From Pedococcus sp. 5OH_020 (lineage in GTDB: Bacteria > Actinomycetota > Actinomycetes > Actinomycetales > Dermatophilaceae): a stretch of DNA of 64,000 bases. Below the pieces are notes generated by a model. That model saw only the letters and a list, made by a program, of their open reading frames with translations. It did no database searches and had not been told where the DNA came from. Location: assembly GCF_027812955.1 (NCBI RefSeq), contig NZ_JAPYZV010000003.1, forward strand, positions 310,001-374,000, given 5' to 3'. A program made the position numbers and the translations under genes. Below are positions 1 through 6,835 of this stretch, piece after piece. Each line of letters opens with the position of its first letter. The stretch's first letter is position 1.

Positions 1-140
1 GCAACGTCCACGCCCGTGAGGAGTTCCGGCACCACTCGTACCTGTCCGCCGTGTCGACCGGGGTCATCGTCGGGTGCGGGCCCAGCGGGTACGCCTACGC
101 GGTGGCGCGCATCTCCGAGCTGGTGCTCAGCCGCCCCTGA
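1..140 (+). CDS. aroQ: 3-dehydroquinate dehydratase type II, C-terminal fragment
   Basis: Only the last 45 residues are in the window, read in the frame starting at base 3. They contain [16 protein letters not shown] followed by a [11 protein letters not shown] segment, which matches the conserved C-terminal block of type II (dodecameric) dehydroquinases. In that family the SN-HAREXFRHHS stretch carries substrate-binding Ser, His and Arg residues. The enzyme dehydrates 3-dehydroquinate to 3-dehydroshikimate in the cytoplasmic shikimate pathway. The family assignment is from motif memory. The N-terminal loop with the catalytic Tyr and Arg lies outside the window, so activity cannot be judged. 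Confidence 0.8.
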   Translation, partial: NVHAREEFRHHSYLSAVSTGVIVGCGPSGYAYAVARISELVLSRP

Positions 141-208
141 GGGTGCTGCCTGGGGTCACCTGCCGCCCGGACACCGGAGCCGTGGCGGGAACGGGCAGAC
201 TGTGCCCC

Positions 209-1372
209 ATGGACCCGCTCGACCTCGCCGGCATCGACGACCTCCTCAGCGCGGAGGAGAAGGCCGTACGCTCCACCGTCCGCACCTTCCTCGACGCGAG
301 GGTGGAACCTTTCGTCGCCGACTGGTTCGAGCGGGGCGAGGTCGACGACCTGCGCGGTCTGACCCGTGAGCTGGGGTCGCTCGGGCTGCTCGGGATGCAC
401 CTGGAGGGCTACGGCTGCGCCGGGATGAGCGCCGTGGACTACGGGCTCGCCTGCCTGGAGCTGGAGGCGACCGACTCCGGGATCCGGAGCCTCGTTTCGG
501 TGCAGGGGTCGCTCGCCATGTTCGCGCTGCACCGCTGGGGCACCGAGGAGCACCGGCAGCAGTGGCTGCCCGCGATGGCCTCGGGGGAGGCCATCGGCTG
601 CTTCGGCCTCACCGAGCCGGACCACGGGTCGGACCCGGCCTCCATGCGCACCAGGGCCCGGCGCGACGGCAGTGACTGGGTGCTGGACGGGTCGAAGATG
701 TGGATCACGAACGGCTCCGTGGCCGACGTCGCCGTCGTGTGGGCGCAGACCGACGAGGGGATCCGCGGCTTCGCGGTGCCCACCAGCACCCCCGGGTTCT
801 CGGCGCCGGAGATCAAGCACAAGCTGAGCCTGCGGGCCTCGGTCACCAGCGAGCTGGTGCTCGACGGCGTCCGGCTGCCCGCCGACGCCGCCTTCCCCGA
901 GGTCCGCGGTCTCAAGGGCCCGCTGGCCTGCCTGTCCGAGGCGCGGTACGGGATCGTCTGGGGCTCGCTCGGGGCTGCACGCTCGAGCCTGGAGACGGCA
1001 CGCCGCTACGCCGTCGAGCGGCACCAGTTCGGCCGCCCCCTGGCGGCGTTCCAGCTGACCCAGGCCAAGCTCGCAGACATGGCGCTGGAGCTGGTCAAGG
1101 GGCAGCTCCTGGCCCTACACCTCGGGCGGCGAAAGGATGCCGGCACCCTCCGTCCCGAGCAGGTGAGCCTGGGCAAGCTGAACAACATCCGCGAGGCGCT
1201 CGACATCTGCCGCACCGCGCGAACGATCCTGGGCGCCAACGGGATCAGCCTGGAGTTCCCCGTCATCCGGCACATGAACAACTTGGAGTCCGTGCTGACC
1301 TACGAGGGGACCGTGGAGATGCACACGCTGGTCGTCGGGCAGGCGCTGACCGGCCAGCAGGCGTTCCGCTGA
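209..1372 (+). CDS. gcdH: Acyl-CoA dehydrogenase, probable glutaryl-CoA dehydrogenase
   Basis: This 387-residue flavoprotein has the full acyl-CoA dehydrogenase layout: N-terminal helical domain, a middle beta domain with CFGLTEPDHGSD (FAD and substrate contacts) and W(I)TNGS, and a C-terminal helical domain. Near the C-terminus the segment TYEGTVEMH carries the glutamate expected to be the catalytic base. The YEGT context, the RHQFGRPLAAFQL motif and the overall length fit glutaryl-CoA dehydrogenases, which oxidise and decarboxylate glutaryl-CoA to crotonyl-CoA in lysine and tryptophan breakdown. Substrate is inferred, so another short-chain acyl-CoA remains possible. The ATG at 209 is chosen because the frame upstream runs through the end of aroQ and does not look like protein. 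Confidence 0.85.
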   Translation: MDPLDLAGIDDLLSAEEKAVRSTVRTFLDARVEPFVADWFERGEVDDLRGLTRELGSLGLLGMHLEGYGCAGMSAVDYGLACLELEATDSGIRSLVSVQGSLAMFALHRWGTEEHRQQWLPAMASGEAIGCFGLTEPDHGSDPASMRTRARRDGSDWVLDGSKMWITNGSVADVAVVWAQTDEGIRGFAVPTSTPGFSAPEIKHKLSLRASVTSELVLDGVRLPADAAFPEVRGLKGPLACLSEARYGIVWGSLGAARSSLETARRYAVERHQFGRPLAAFQLTQAKLADMALELVKGQLLALHLGRRKDAGTLRPEQVSLGKLNNIREALDICRTARTILGANGISLEFPVIRHMNNLESVLTYEGTVEMHTLVVGQALTGQQAFR

Positions 1373-1465
1373 GCACGCGGCGCAGGTGCATCGGGCGGGT
1401 GCAGTGGGGCGCCCGAGGTCCCGATCACGGCCGCCGCCGATTTTCGGTGAGGGCACCCGGGCGTG

Positions 1466-1471
1466 TAGTCT
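1466..1471 (+). promoter_or_regulatory. Candidate -10 element for tRNA-Thr
   Basis: TAGTCT lies 40 bp before the tRNA-Thr 5' end in the intergenic gap after gcdH. The same hexamer is the -10 proposed for rplJ in this window. No convincing -35 is visible at the right distance, so the call rests on the hexamer and its location. Confidence 0.35.
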
Positions 1472-1510
1472 CACCGTCGCACTTCCGCGAGGGTTCCGAG
1501 CGGTGAGTTG

Positions 1511-1583
1511 GCCCCCTTAGCTCAGTCGGCAGAGCGTTTCCATGGTAAGGAAAAGGTCGTCGGTTCGATTCCGACAGGGGGCT
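1511..1583 (+). tRNA. tRNA-Thr(GGT)
   Basis: A complete cloverleaf: seven-pair acceptor stem (GCCCCCT with AGGGGGC), D stem GCTC/GAGC, anticodon stem TTTCC/GGAAA with loop ATGGTAA (anticodon GGT), and T stem GTCGG/CCGAC with a normal TTCGATT loop. CCA is not encoded. It decodes ACC and ACT. It is followed 34 bp later by tRNA-Met, and the Thr-Met-rpmG order is common in actinobacteria. Confidence 0.96.
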
Positions 1584-1617
1584 CTGGGAAAGGGTGCCGT
1601 ACGGCGCCGGACCCCAT

Positions 1618-1691
1618 GGCGGGGTAGCTCAGCTGGTTAGAGCGCACGACTCATAATCGTGAGGTCGCGGGATCGAGCCCCGCTCCCGCTA
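1618..1691 (+). tRNA. tRNA-Met(CAT), elongator type
   Basis: Cloverleaf with acceptor GGCGGGG/TCCCGCT, D stem GCTC/GAGC, anticodon stem CACGA/TCGTG with loop CTCATAA (anticodon CAT), and T stem GCGGG/CCCGC. The anticodon stem lacks the three G-C pairs of initiator tRNA, so this is elongator Met. A lysidine-modified Ile2 is less likely given the gene order. Two oddities are visible: the T loop starts with A instead of the nearly invariant T54, and the acceptor closes with G1-U72 and G7-U66 wobbles. Confidence 0.9.
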
Positions 1692-1701
1692 CGGCCGCGA
1701 T

Positions 1702-1731
1702 TTCAGGAATCTGCCTGAGGTCGCGTATTCT
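1702..1731 (+). promoter_or_regulatory. Candidate promoter for rpmG
   Basis: A TATTCT hexamer (1726-1731) sits 18 bp downstream of TTCAGG (1702-1707), just after tRNA-Met and 64 bp before the rpmG start. The -10 is good and the -35 is poor. It would give rpmG its own transcript in addition to readthrough from the tRNA genes. Confidence 0.4.
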
Positions 1732-1794
1732 GTTGCGTCGCCGCCTCGTGGCGTCGCAGACTTCACCACCGTCAGTTCGAGAGCAGGTTGCCCC

Positions 1795-1965
1795 GTGGCT
1801 AGCAAGAGCACCGACGTCCGCCCCAAGATCACCTTGGCCTGCGTGGATTGCAAGGAGCGCAACTACATCACGAAGAAGAACCGTCGGAACAACCCCGACC
1901 GGCTCGAGATGAAGAAGTTCTGCCCCCGCGACGGCAAGCACACCGTCCACCGCGAGACCCGCTGA
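1795..1965 (+). CDS. rpmG: 50S ribosomal protein L33 with an atypical zinc site
   Basis: A 56-residue protein starting at GTG. It begins [19 protein letters not shown] and ends HRETR, as zinc-type actinobacterial L33 does. L33 sits near the E site of the large subunit. The zinc-type form normally has two CxxC pairs. Here the first is intact (ACVDC) but the second reads FCPRDGKH, so the fourth cysteine is replaced by Asp. Asp or the nearby His might still bind metal, or the site may be weakened. The gene lies between the tRNA pair and the dehydratase genes. This is probably the main L33, but a paralogue elsewhere cannot be excluded. Confidence 0.93.
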   Translation: MASKSTDVRPKITLACVDCKERNYITKKNRRNNPDRLEMKKFCPRDGKHTVHRETR

Positions 1966-2025
1966 CCCCAGTCCTGGCCCAGGTGCCCTTCGCGCCTCGT
2001 CGACGCGGACTGCCAGCCGCCTGAC

Positions 2026-2057
2026 AGCCGCCCCGGACGCTCGTCCCGGGCGGCTTT
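2026..2057 (+). terminator. Hairpin terminator after rpmG
   Basis: AGCCGCCCCGGAC and GTCCCGGGCGGCT form a 13-bp stem with one internal mismatch and a GCTC loop, followed by TTTGTC. It lies 60 bp after the rpmG stop and just before the next gene, which is consistent with intrinsic termination of the tRNA/rpmG transcript. Confidence 0.65.
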
Positions 2058-2093
2058 GTCATGTCCGCTCGGCCGCCCCATAGAGTGGGCGAC

Positions 2094-2540
2094 ATGGCCG
2101 TCAACGCAGACTTCGTGGGGCGCACCTACCCGCCGTCCGGACCGTATCCCGTCAGCCCGCAGGCCCTCGCGGCGTTCGCCTCGGCGGTCGGCTCGACGGA
2201 TCCTGTGCACACCTCCCAGGAGGCGGCCAGGGAGGCCGGCTACCGCGACGTCATCGCGCCCCCCACCTTCGCCGTGACCCTCGCCCAGGAGTGTGACCGG
2301 CAGTTCATCGAGGACCCTGAGGCGGGCGTCGACTTCACCAGGGTGGTCCACGGAGAACAGCGCTTCGTCCACCACCGCCCGATCACGGCGGGCGACGAGG
2401 TGCTCGGCACCCTCACCGTCGACGCGGTACGCCAGGCCGGGGGCCACGCGATGGTCACGACGCGCATCGAGCTGGCCACGACTGGAGGCGAGGCGCTGTG
2501 CACCTCTACCTCGACGATCGTCATCCGAGGAGGCGAGTGA
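2094..2540 (+). CDS. MaoC-family dehydratase subunit A (FAS1-like N domain)
   Basis: A 148-residue protein resembling HadA, the non-catalytic subunit of (3R)-hydroxyacyl dehydratases. It has the hot-dog features of the MaoC N-terminal family: FVGRTYPPSGPYPVS at the start, then DPVHTS and IAPPTFA. It lacks the catalytic DxNPIHxD pattern present in its partner. HadA/HadB pairs dehydrate 3-hydroxyacyl-ACP or -CoA. In organisms without mycolic acids the substrate is uncertain. The ATG at 2094 is preferred to upstream codons because the family starts this way. The stop overlaps a GTG codon at 2537, indicating coupling to the next gene. Confidence 0.85.
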   Translation: MAVNADFVGRTYPPSGPYPVSPQALAAFASAVGSTDPVHTSQEAAREAGYRDVIAPPTFAVTLAQECDRQFIEDPEAGVDFTRVVHGEQRFVHHRPITAGDEVLGTLTVDAVRQAGGHAMVTTRIELATTGGEALCTSTSTIVIRGGE

Positions 2541-2542
2541 GC

Positions 2543-2965
2543 ATGGCGGTGCGAGCCTTCGCGCAGACCGCAGTCGGCGACGTGGTCGGGCCCCGCACCG
2601 TGCCGGTGGGCCGGGCGACGCTGGTGCAGTATGCCGCGGCTTCCGGCGACCAGAACCCCATCCACCAGGACGAGTCGTTCGCAAGGTCGGTCGGGCTGCC
2701 GGACGTCATCGCGCACGGCATGTGGACCATGGGGGCGGTCGGCTCCGTGGTCGAGGAGTGGGCCGGGGACGGCGGTCGCGTCGTCGAGTTCGGGACGCGG
2801 TTCACCAAGCCCGTCGTGGTGCCGCAGTCGGGCAGCCAGGTCGAGGTGACCGGCGTGGTGAAGACCCTGGACGGGGGCTCCCGCCGAGCCACGCTCGAGC
2901 TGACCGCGACGAGCGGTGGCGACAAGGTCCTGGGCCGCTGCCTGGCCGTCGTGCAGCTCGACTGA
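2543..2965 (+). CDS. MaoC-family dehydratase subunit B (HadB-like)
   Basis: A 140-residue hot-dog protein with the hydratase-2 motif YAAASGDQNPIHQDESFA followed by VGLPDVIAHGM, which contains the catalytic Asp and His. It is expected to form a heterodimer with the preceding gene product and dehydrate (3R)-hydroxyacyl thioesters. GAGGAGG at 2527-2533 is well spaced for the ATG at 2543 and too close to the GTG at 2537, so ATG is chosen; the GTG would add two residues. murB follows after 9 bp. The hadA-hadB-murB order recurs in actinobacteria, and the three genes are probably co-transcribed. Confidence 0.87.
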   Translation: MAVRAFAQTAVGDVVGPRTVPVGRATLVQYAAASGDQNPIHQDESFARSVGLPDVIAHGMWTMGAVGSVVEEWAGDGGRVVEFGTRFTKPVVVPQSGSQVEVTGVVKTLDGGSRRATLELTATSGGDKVLGRCLAVVQLD

Positions 2966-2974
2966 GACGGCTGC

Positions 2975-4051
2975 ATGCGCGAGGAACACGAGGTCCCGCT
3001 GGCCGGGCTGACGACCATGCGCGTCGGGGGCCCGGCCGCACGGCTCGTCACGGCGGAGACCATCGACGAGGTCGTGGACGCCGTCCGCGAGGTGGACGAC
3101 GCCGACGAGCCTCTGCTGGTGCTCTCCGGCGGCTCCAACGTCGTCGTCGCCGACCAGGGCTTCCCCGGGACCGTCGTGCGGGTCGCCACCAGCGGCGTCC
3201 AGGTCGAGTCCGAGGACCTGTGTGGGGGCGTGATGGTCCGGGTCGCCGCCGGGGTGGTGTGGGACGAGCTGGTGGCCGAGGCGGTCGCCCAGGGGTGGTC
3301 CGGCATCGAGGCGCTCTCCGGCATCCCGGGGGCCAGCGGCGCCACGCCGGTGCAGAACGTGGGGGCCTACGGCCAGGAGGTCGCCCAGACCATCGCCTCC
3401 GTCCGCGTGTGGGACCGCCGTGAGCAGCAGGTCCGCACCTTCGCTTCCCTCGACTGCGGGTTCACCTACCGCCACTCGGTCTTCAAGGCCTCCCCGCGGT
3501 ACGTGGTGCTCGACGTCCTGTTCCAGCTCGTGCCCAGCGAGCTGAGCCAGCCGGTGGGATATGCCGACCTGGCGCGCCAGCTCGAGGTCGAGCCAGGAGC
3601 CAGGGTGCCGCTGGCCGAGGCGCGCGACGCCGTGCTGGTGCAGCGCCGCCGCCGGGGGATGGTCCTCGACAGCGACGACCCCGACACCTGGTCCTGCGGG
3701 TCCTTCTTCACCAACCCGATCCTGTCCGCGGGGCGGTTCACAGACCTGGAGTCCCGGGTGGCCGCGCGGCTGGGGCCTGACGCGCCGGTCCCGCCGCGCT
3801 TCGCCGACCCCGACGGCAACGTCAAGACGAGTGCCGCGTGGCTCATCGACCAGGCGGGGTTCGAGAAGGGCTTCGCCCTGCCCGGTAGTGGTGCGGCGAT
3901 CTCCGGCAAGCACACCCTGGCCATCACCAACCGTGGGAGCGCTACCGCGGAGGACGTCGCGGAGCTCGCCCGGCACATCCGCTCCGGCGTGCAGGAGGCC
4001 TTCGGTGTGTCGCTCGTGAACGAGCCGGTATTCGTGGGGCACGACCTCTAG
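2975..4051 (+). CDS. murB: UDP-N-acetylenolpyruvoylglucosamine reductase
   Basis: A 358-residue FAD enzyme that reduces UDP-GlcNAc-enolpyruvate to UDP-MurNAc with NADPH, a committed step of peptidoglycan synthesis. Visible marks are the FAD-binding loop VLSGGSNVVV near residue 50, GIPGASGATPVQNVGAYGQE in the middle, YRHSVFK, the catalytic serine region SCGSFFTNP, and a C-terminal NEPVFVG segment with the conserved glutamate. The length fits type I MurB. It starts at ATG 9 bp after the dehydratase subunit and is last in this small operon. The next gene is convergent. Confidence 0.96.
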   Translation: MREEHEVPLAGLTTMRVGGPAARLVTAETIDEVVDAVREVDDADEPLLVLSGGSNVVVADQGFPGTVVRVATSGVQVESEDLCGGVMVRVAAGVVWDELVAEAVAQGWSGIEALSGIPGASGATPVQNVGAYGQEVAQTIASVRVWDRREQQVRTFASLDCGFTYRHSVFKASPRYVVLDVLFQLVPSELSQPVGYADLARQLEVEPGARVPLAEARDAVLVQRRRRGMVLDSDDPDTWSCGSFFTNPILSAGRFTDLESRVAARLGPDAPVPPRFADPDGNVKTSAAWLIDQAGFEKGFALPGSGAAISGKHTLAITNRGSATAEDVAELARHIRSGVQEAFGVSLVNEPVFVGHDL

Positions 4052-4062
4052 GCCGAGCAGTC

Positions 4063-4088
4063 GCCGGGCACGCCGGCCGGTGCCCGGC
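4063..4088. terminator. Hairpin between convergent murB and add
   Basis: GCCGGGCAC and GTGCCCGGC form a 9-bp stem around an 8-base loop in the 98-bp gap between two convergent genes. There is no T-run on either side. A bidirectional termination role is inferred from position. The remaining bases up to 4149 hold short GGTCCAGC-like direct repeats. Confidence 0.5.
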
Positions 4089-4149
4089 CGCTGCCCTGCC
4101 GGTGGTCCAGCGGTGGTCCAGCAGTGCTCCGGCAGTGGAGGACCGCTGG

Positions 4150-5184
4150 TCAGCCAGCGGTCGTGCAGGTGAGCCAGCGGTCCACCTCCTCCAGTGCCGC
4201 CTCCCGGAGCTGCTCCGGAGCGCGGGAGGCGTGCAGTGAGCCGCGAGCCAGGTCGGCCAGCTCGACGTCGGAGAAGCCGAGGACCTCGCGCGCGCTGTCG
4301 TACTGGGCGGTCAGCCGTGAGCCGAAGAGCAGCGGGTCGTCCGCCCCCAGAGCCACCGGTATGCCGTGCTCCACCAGCGTCCGAAGCGGGACCTCGGCTG
4401 CGCCGGCATACACGCCGAGGGCGACGTTGCTGCCCGGGCACACCTCGAGCGCTACGCCGGAGTGCGCCACCATCTCCAGGACCCTCGGGTCCTCGACGCT
4501 GCGTACGCCGTGCCCGATCCGGTCCGGGCGCAGGGACTCCAGGGTGCTCTCGACCGCGGTCGGCCCGAGCAGCTCGCCGGCGTGCGGGACGAGCGCGAGC
4601 CCCGCGCGTCGGGCGATCTCGAAGGCCGGCCCGAACTCCTGGGTCACGCCGCGCCGTTCGTCGTTGCTCAGACCGAACCCCACCACCGCGCCGGCACCCT
4701 CGCCCGCGTGCCGCGCGGCCAGCCGCGCCAGCGTCCTGGCGTCGAGCGGATGACGGATCCGGCTGGCCGCCACGATGACCGCTACCTGGGCGGCACCGGT
4801 TGCGGACGCCACGCGTGCCTCGTCGAGGACGATCTCCAGTGCCGGGGTGATCCCGCCCACGAATGGCGCGTACGACGTCGGGTCCACCTGGATCTCCAGC
4901 CAGCGGGACCCTTCCGTGGTGTCGTCCTCGGCTGCCTCGCGGACGATCCGGCGCAGGTCGTCCTCGTCGCGGACGCACGCGCGGGCGGCGTCGTACAACC
5001 GCTGGAACCGGAACCAGCCTCGCTCGTCCCGGGCACTGAGCTGCGGCGGCCACCCTCGGGTGAGGGCATCGGGCAGCCGGAGCCCGTGCTTGGCGGCCAG
5101 CTCGCGCACCGTCCCGACCCGCATGGACCCGGTGAAGTGCAGGTGCAGGTGCGCCTTGGGCAGCAGGTGCAGCGGGCGCGTCAA
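4150..5184 (-). CDS. add: Adenosine deaminase
   Basis: A 344-residue metal-dependent amidohydrolase deaminating adenosine to inosine in purine salvage. Metal and catalytic motifs are in place: HLHLHFTGSM at residues 12-21, VPHAGE, DRIGHGVRS and a C-terminal GADDPLLFGS with the metal-binding Asp pair. The start must lie upstream of the HxH motif. The first ATG follows that motif, so the TTG at 5184 is chosen; its TTGA overlaps the stop of the preceding gene and suggests translational coupling. The family includes close relatives acting on adenine or N6-modified adenosine, so exact substrate is inferred. Confidence 0.92.
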   Translation of the reverse strand: MTRPLHLLPKAHLHLHFTGSMRVGTVRELAAKHGLRLPDALTRGWPPQLSARDERGWFRFQRLYDAARACVRDEDDLRRIVREAAEDDTTEGSRWLEIQVDPTSYAPFVGGITPALEIVLDEARVASATGAAQVAVIVAASRIRHPLDARTLARLAARHAGEGAGAVVGFGLSNDERRGVTQEFGPAFEIARRAGLALVPHAGELLGPTAVESTLESLRPDRIGHGVRSVEDPRVLEMVAHSGVALEVCPGSNVALGVYAGAAEVPLRTLVEHGIPVALGADDPLLFGSRLTAQYDSAREVLGFSDVELADLARGSLHASRAPEQLREAALEEVDRWLTCTTAG

Positions 5185-5684
5185 CCTTCGTCGACGATGT
5201 GCATCGCGGACTCCTCGGGCGACAGCCCGCCCGCGTCCAGGCCGCGATCCTGGCCGAGGAGCTCGGGCTCGACATCCGGCCGTCCGCCCTCGTCGGGCTC
5301 GGTGAGCTGGCCGACGGGTTCGTCGCCGACCTCGGGGTCGGCGAGGAAGTCGTCCTGCGGGTCGATGGCGTCGGGGTCGTCGCCACCCAGCCGGGGCTCC
5401 TCGTCCAGGCCGCCCTCGTCGTCCGGGGCCCCATAGGCGGAGTTGGGGTCCGGGACCTCCTGCTCGATCCGCTGGTCGATGGTCTCGTCCTGTGCCTGCT
5501 CGTACCCGGTAGTGCCCCACTCGGTGTTCCGCGGCTGCAGGTCGGGCGGGGACCAGGGCTCGTTGTCGCCCTCACTGGTGTCGAGCAGCTCGTCCTGCTG
5601 GGCGCTGCCAGCGTCCACGGCGTCGTCGACGCTGTAGCTGCCCAGGTCGTCCTCGAAGCTTTCCGTACCGGGCTGATCGCTCAT
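5181..5684 (-). CDS. DUF5709-like acidic protein of unknown function
   Basis: A 167-residue, strongly acidic, low-complexity protein starting MSDQPGTESFEDD. It is rich in Asp, Glu, Pro and Gly, with short segments such as SYSVDDAVDAG and NTEWGTTGYEQ that resemble the actinobacterial DUF5709 family. There is no signal peptide, membrane segment or catalytic motif. It is probably largely disordered and cytoplasmic. It lies directly upstream of add with a 4-base overlap, so the two are co-transcribed. Family naming is from memory and moderate in confidence; function is unknown. Confidence 0.75.
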   Translation of the reverse strand: MSDQPGTESFEDDLGSYSVDDAVDAGSAQQDELLDTSEGDNEPWSPPDLQPRNTEWGTTGYEQAQDETIDQRIEQEVPDPNSAYGAPDDEGGLDEEPRLGGDDPDAIDPQDDFLADPEVGDEPVGQLTEPDEGGRPDVEPELLGQDRGLDAGGLSPEESAMHIVDEG

Positions 5685-5803
5685 GGGCACCACCCTGGGC
5701 CAGGGGCGACAGGATCGCAAGGCGGACTCAGCCGGGCATGCCCAGGCGGCCCGGACCGCGCTGCTCGCGGCCGCGATTCACGCGAGCGCTGCTCGACGCC
5801 TTG

Positions 5804-6835
5804 TCAGCGTACGACGGCGGGAGACCAGGCCTTCTGAATCAGCAGCCGAGGCTGCCCGCGGCCGTCGACGGGCAGCGCCCACACGTCCGTCTCCGCGACC
5901 TTGGTGCCCTGGCCGGGCAGGCCGTAGAGGATGTGGCCCTCGTCCAGCCACTCCACCTGGTCGTCCACGCTGTGTGTCTCCGTCAGCTGGGTCTCCTTGC
6001 CGGTGGCCAGGTCCAGCACCGCCAACCGCCAGTCGCCGGCCCGACGGTTGCCACGCTTCTTGTAGGCCACCTTGCTCCCGTCCGGGGAGAGCGACGGGCA
6101 CTCTGCGTCGGAGCGCAGCGTCCGCACCGTCCTGGAGGAGAGGCTGCCCTTGCCGAGCCACGTGGTGCCATGGAACATGACCGTCACGAAGAAGCCGTCG
6201 TCGTCGCCGGCGAAGGTGACACCCCAGTAGTTGCGGTCGGACGGTGCGATGACCTTGCCACGGTGCACCAGCCTGAACTTCTCGAGGTCCAGGTTGACGC
6301 CCTTGTCCAGCTCGGAGACCACCGTGCGAGTGGAGAAGCTGGTCGACGCGTAGGAGTCCCCGGCCACGAAGCTCGTCGTCGCGGCCAGCCGGCCGTCCGC
6401 CGACAGGCGCGCGCGGCTCGGGATCCCGGTGAGGGGGAGGTCGCGGGCCGGACCGCCAGAGGTCTGCCAGGTCCTGGCCGTGTACGCCGTCACGACGCCA
6501 GGGTCGGAGGCCAGGCACAGCATCCGGTCCGAGGCCGCGAACACCCGGTCGCACAGGCTGCCGGTGAACGCCCTCGCCCCGGCTGGCGAGCCCAGCCGGA
6601 CCATGGCGACGCGCCCGTAGTTCGGGCCTATGGCGGTGTTGCGGAACACGATGCGGGGACCCGTCGAGACCGACGCGAGCTGCACGGTGCTCTGCCCCGG
6701 CGCGTTCTGCGTGACGTGCTGCTGCTCCGACCTGGAGACCAGCAGGTAGGCCGCCGAGGCACCCAGCAGCAGGACGGCCACGATGGCCAGGGCGACGAGG
6801 CGCAGGCGCGTCGACTGTCGGGCCGACGCGGTCAT
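5804..6835 (-). CDS. Membrane-anchored beta-propeller-like (TolB/PD40 type) protein
   Basis: A 343-residue protein with one N-terminal membrane segment (about residues 11-33, LRLVALAIVAVLLLGASAAY) and no cleavage site or lipobox, so it is probably anchored with the bulk outside. The exterior part shows repeated blade-like patterns, including LSADGRLAATTS and LSPDGSKVAYKK, typical of PD40/TolB propellers. No catalytic residues are recognisable. Its ATGA start overlaps the stop of the upstream MFS gene, so the two are coupled and may act together. The partnership is inferred from this overlap. Confidence 0.75.
   Translation of the reverse strand: MTASARQSTRLRLVALAIVAVLLLGASAAYLLVSRSEQQHVTQNAPGQSTVQLASVSTGPRIVFRNTAIGPNYGRVAMVRLGSPAGARAFTGSLCDRVFAASDRMLCLASDPGVVTAYTARTWQTSGGPARDLPLTGIPSRARLSADGRLAATTSFVAGDSYASTSFSTRTVVSELDKGVNLDLEKFRLVHRGKVIAPSDRNYWGVTFAGDDDGFFVTVMFHGTTWLGKGSLSSRTVRTLRSDAECPSLSPDGSKVAYKKRGNRRAGDWRLAVLDLATGKETQLTETHSVDDQVEWLDEGHILYGLPGQGTKVAETDVWALPVDGRGQPRLLIQKAWSPAVVR

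Noticed and set aside
1618-1691. Initiator tRNA-fMet
   Set aside because: The anticodon stem CACGA/TCGTG lacks the three consecutive G-C pairs of initiators.
2240-5575. 1111-codon minus-strand open frame across hadA, hadB, murB and add
   Set aside because: It runs antisense to the dehydratase genes and murB and in the wrong frame of add, with no domain and with Arg/Pro/Gly-biased composition.
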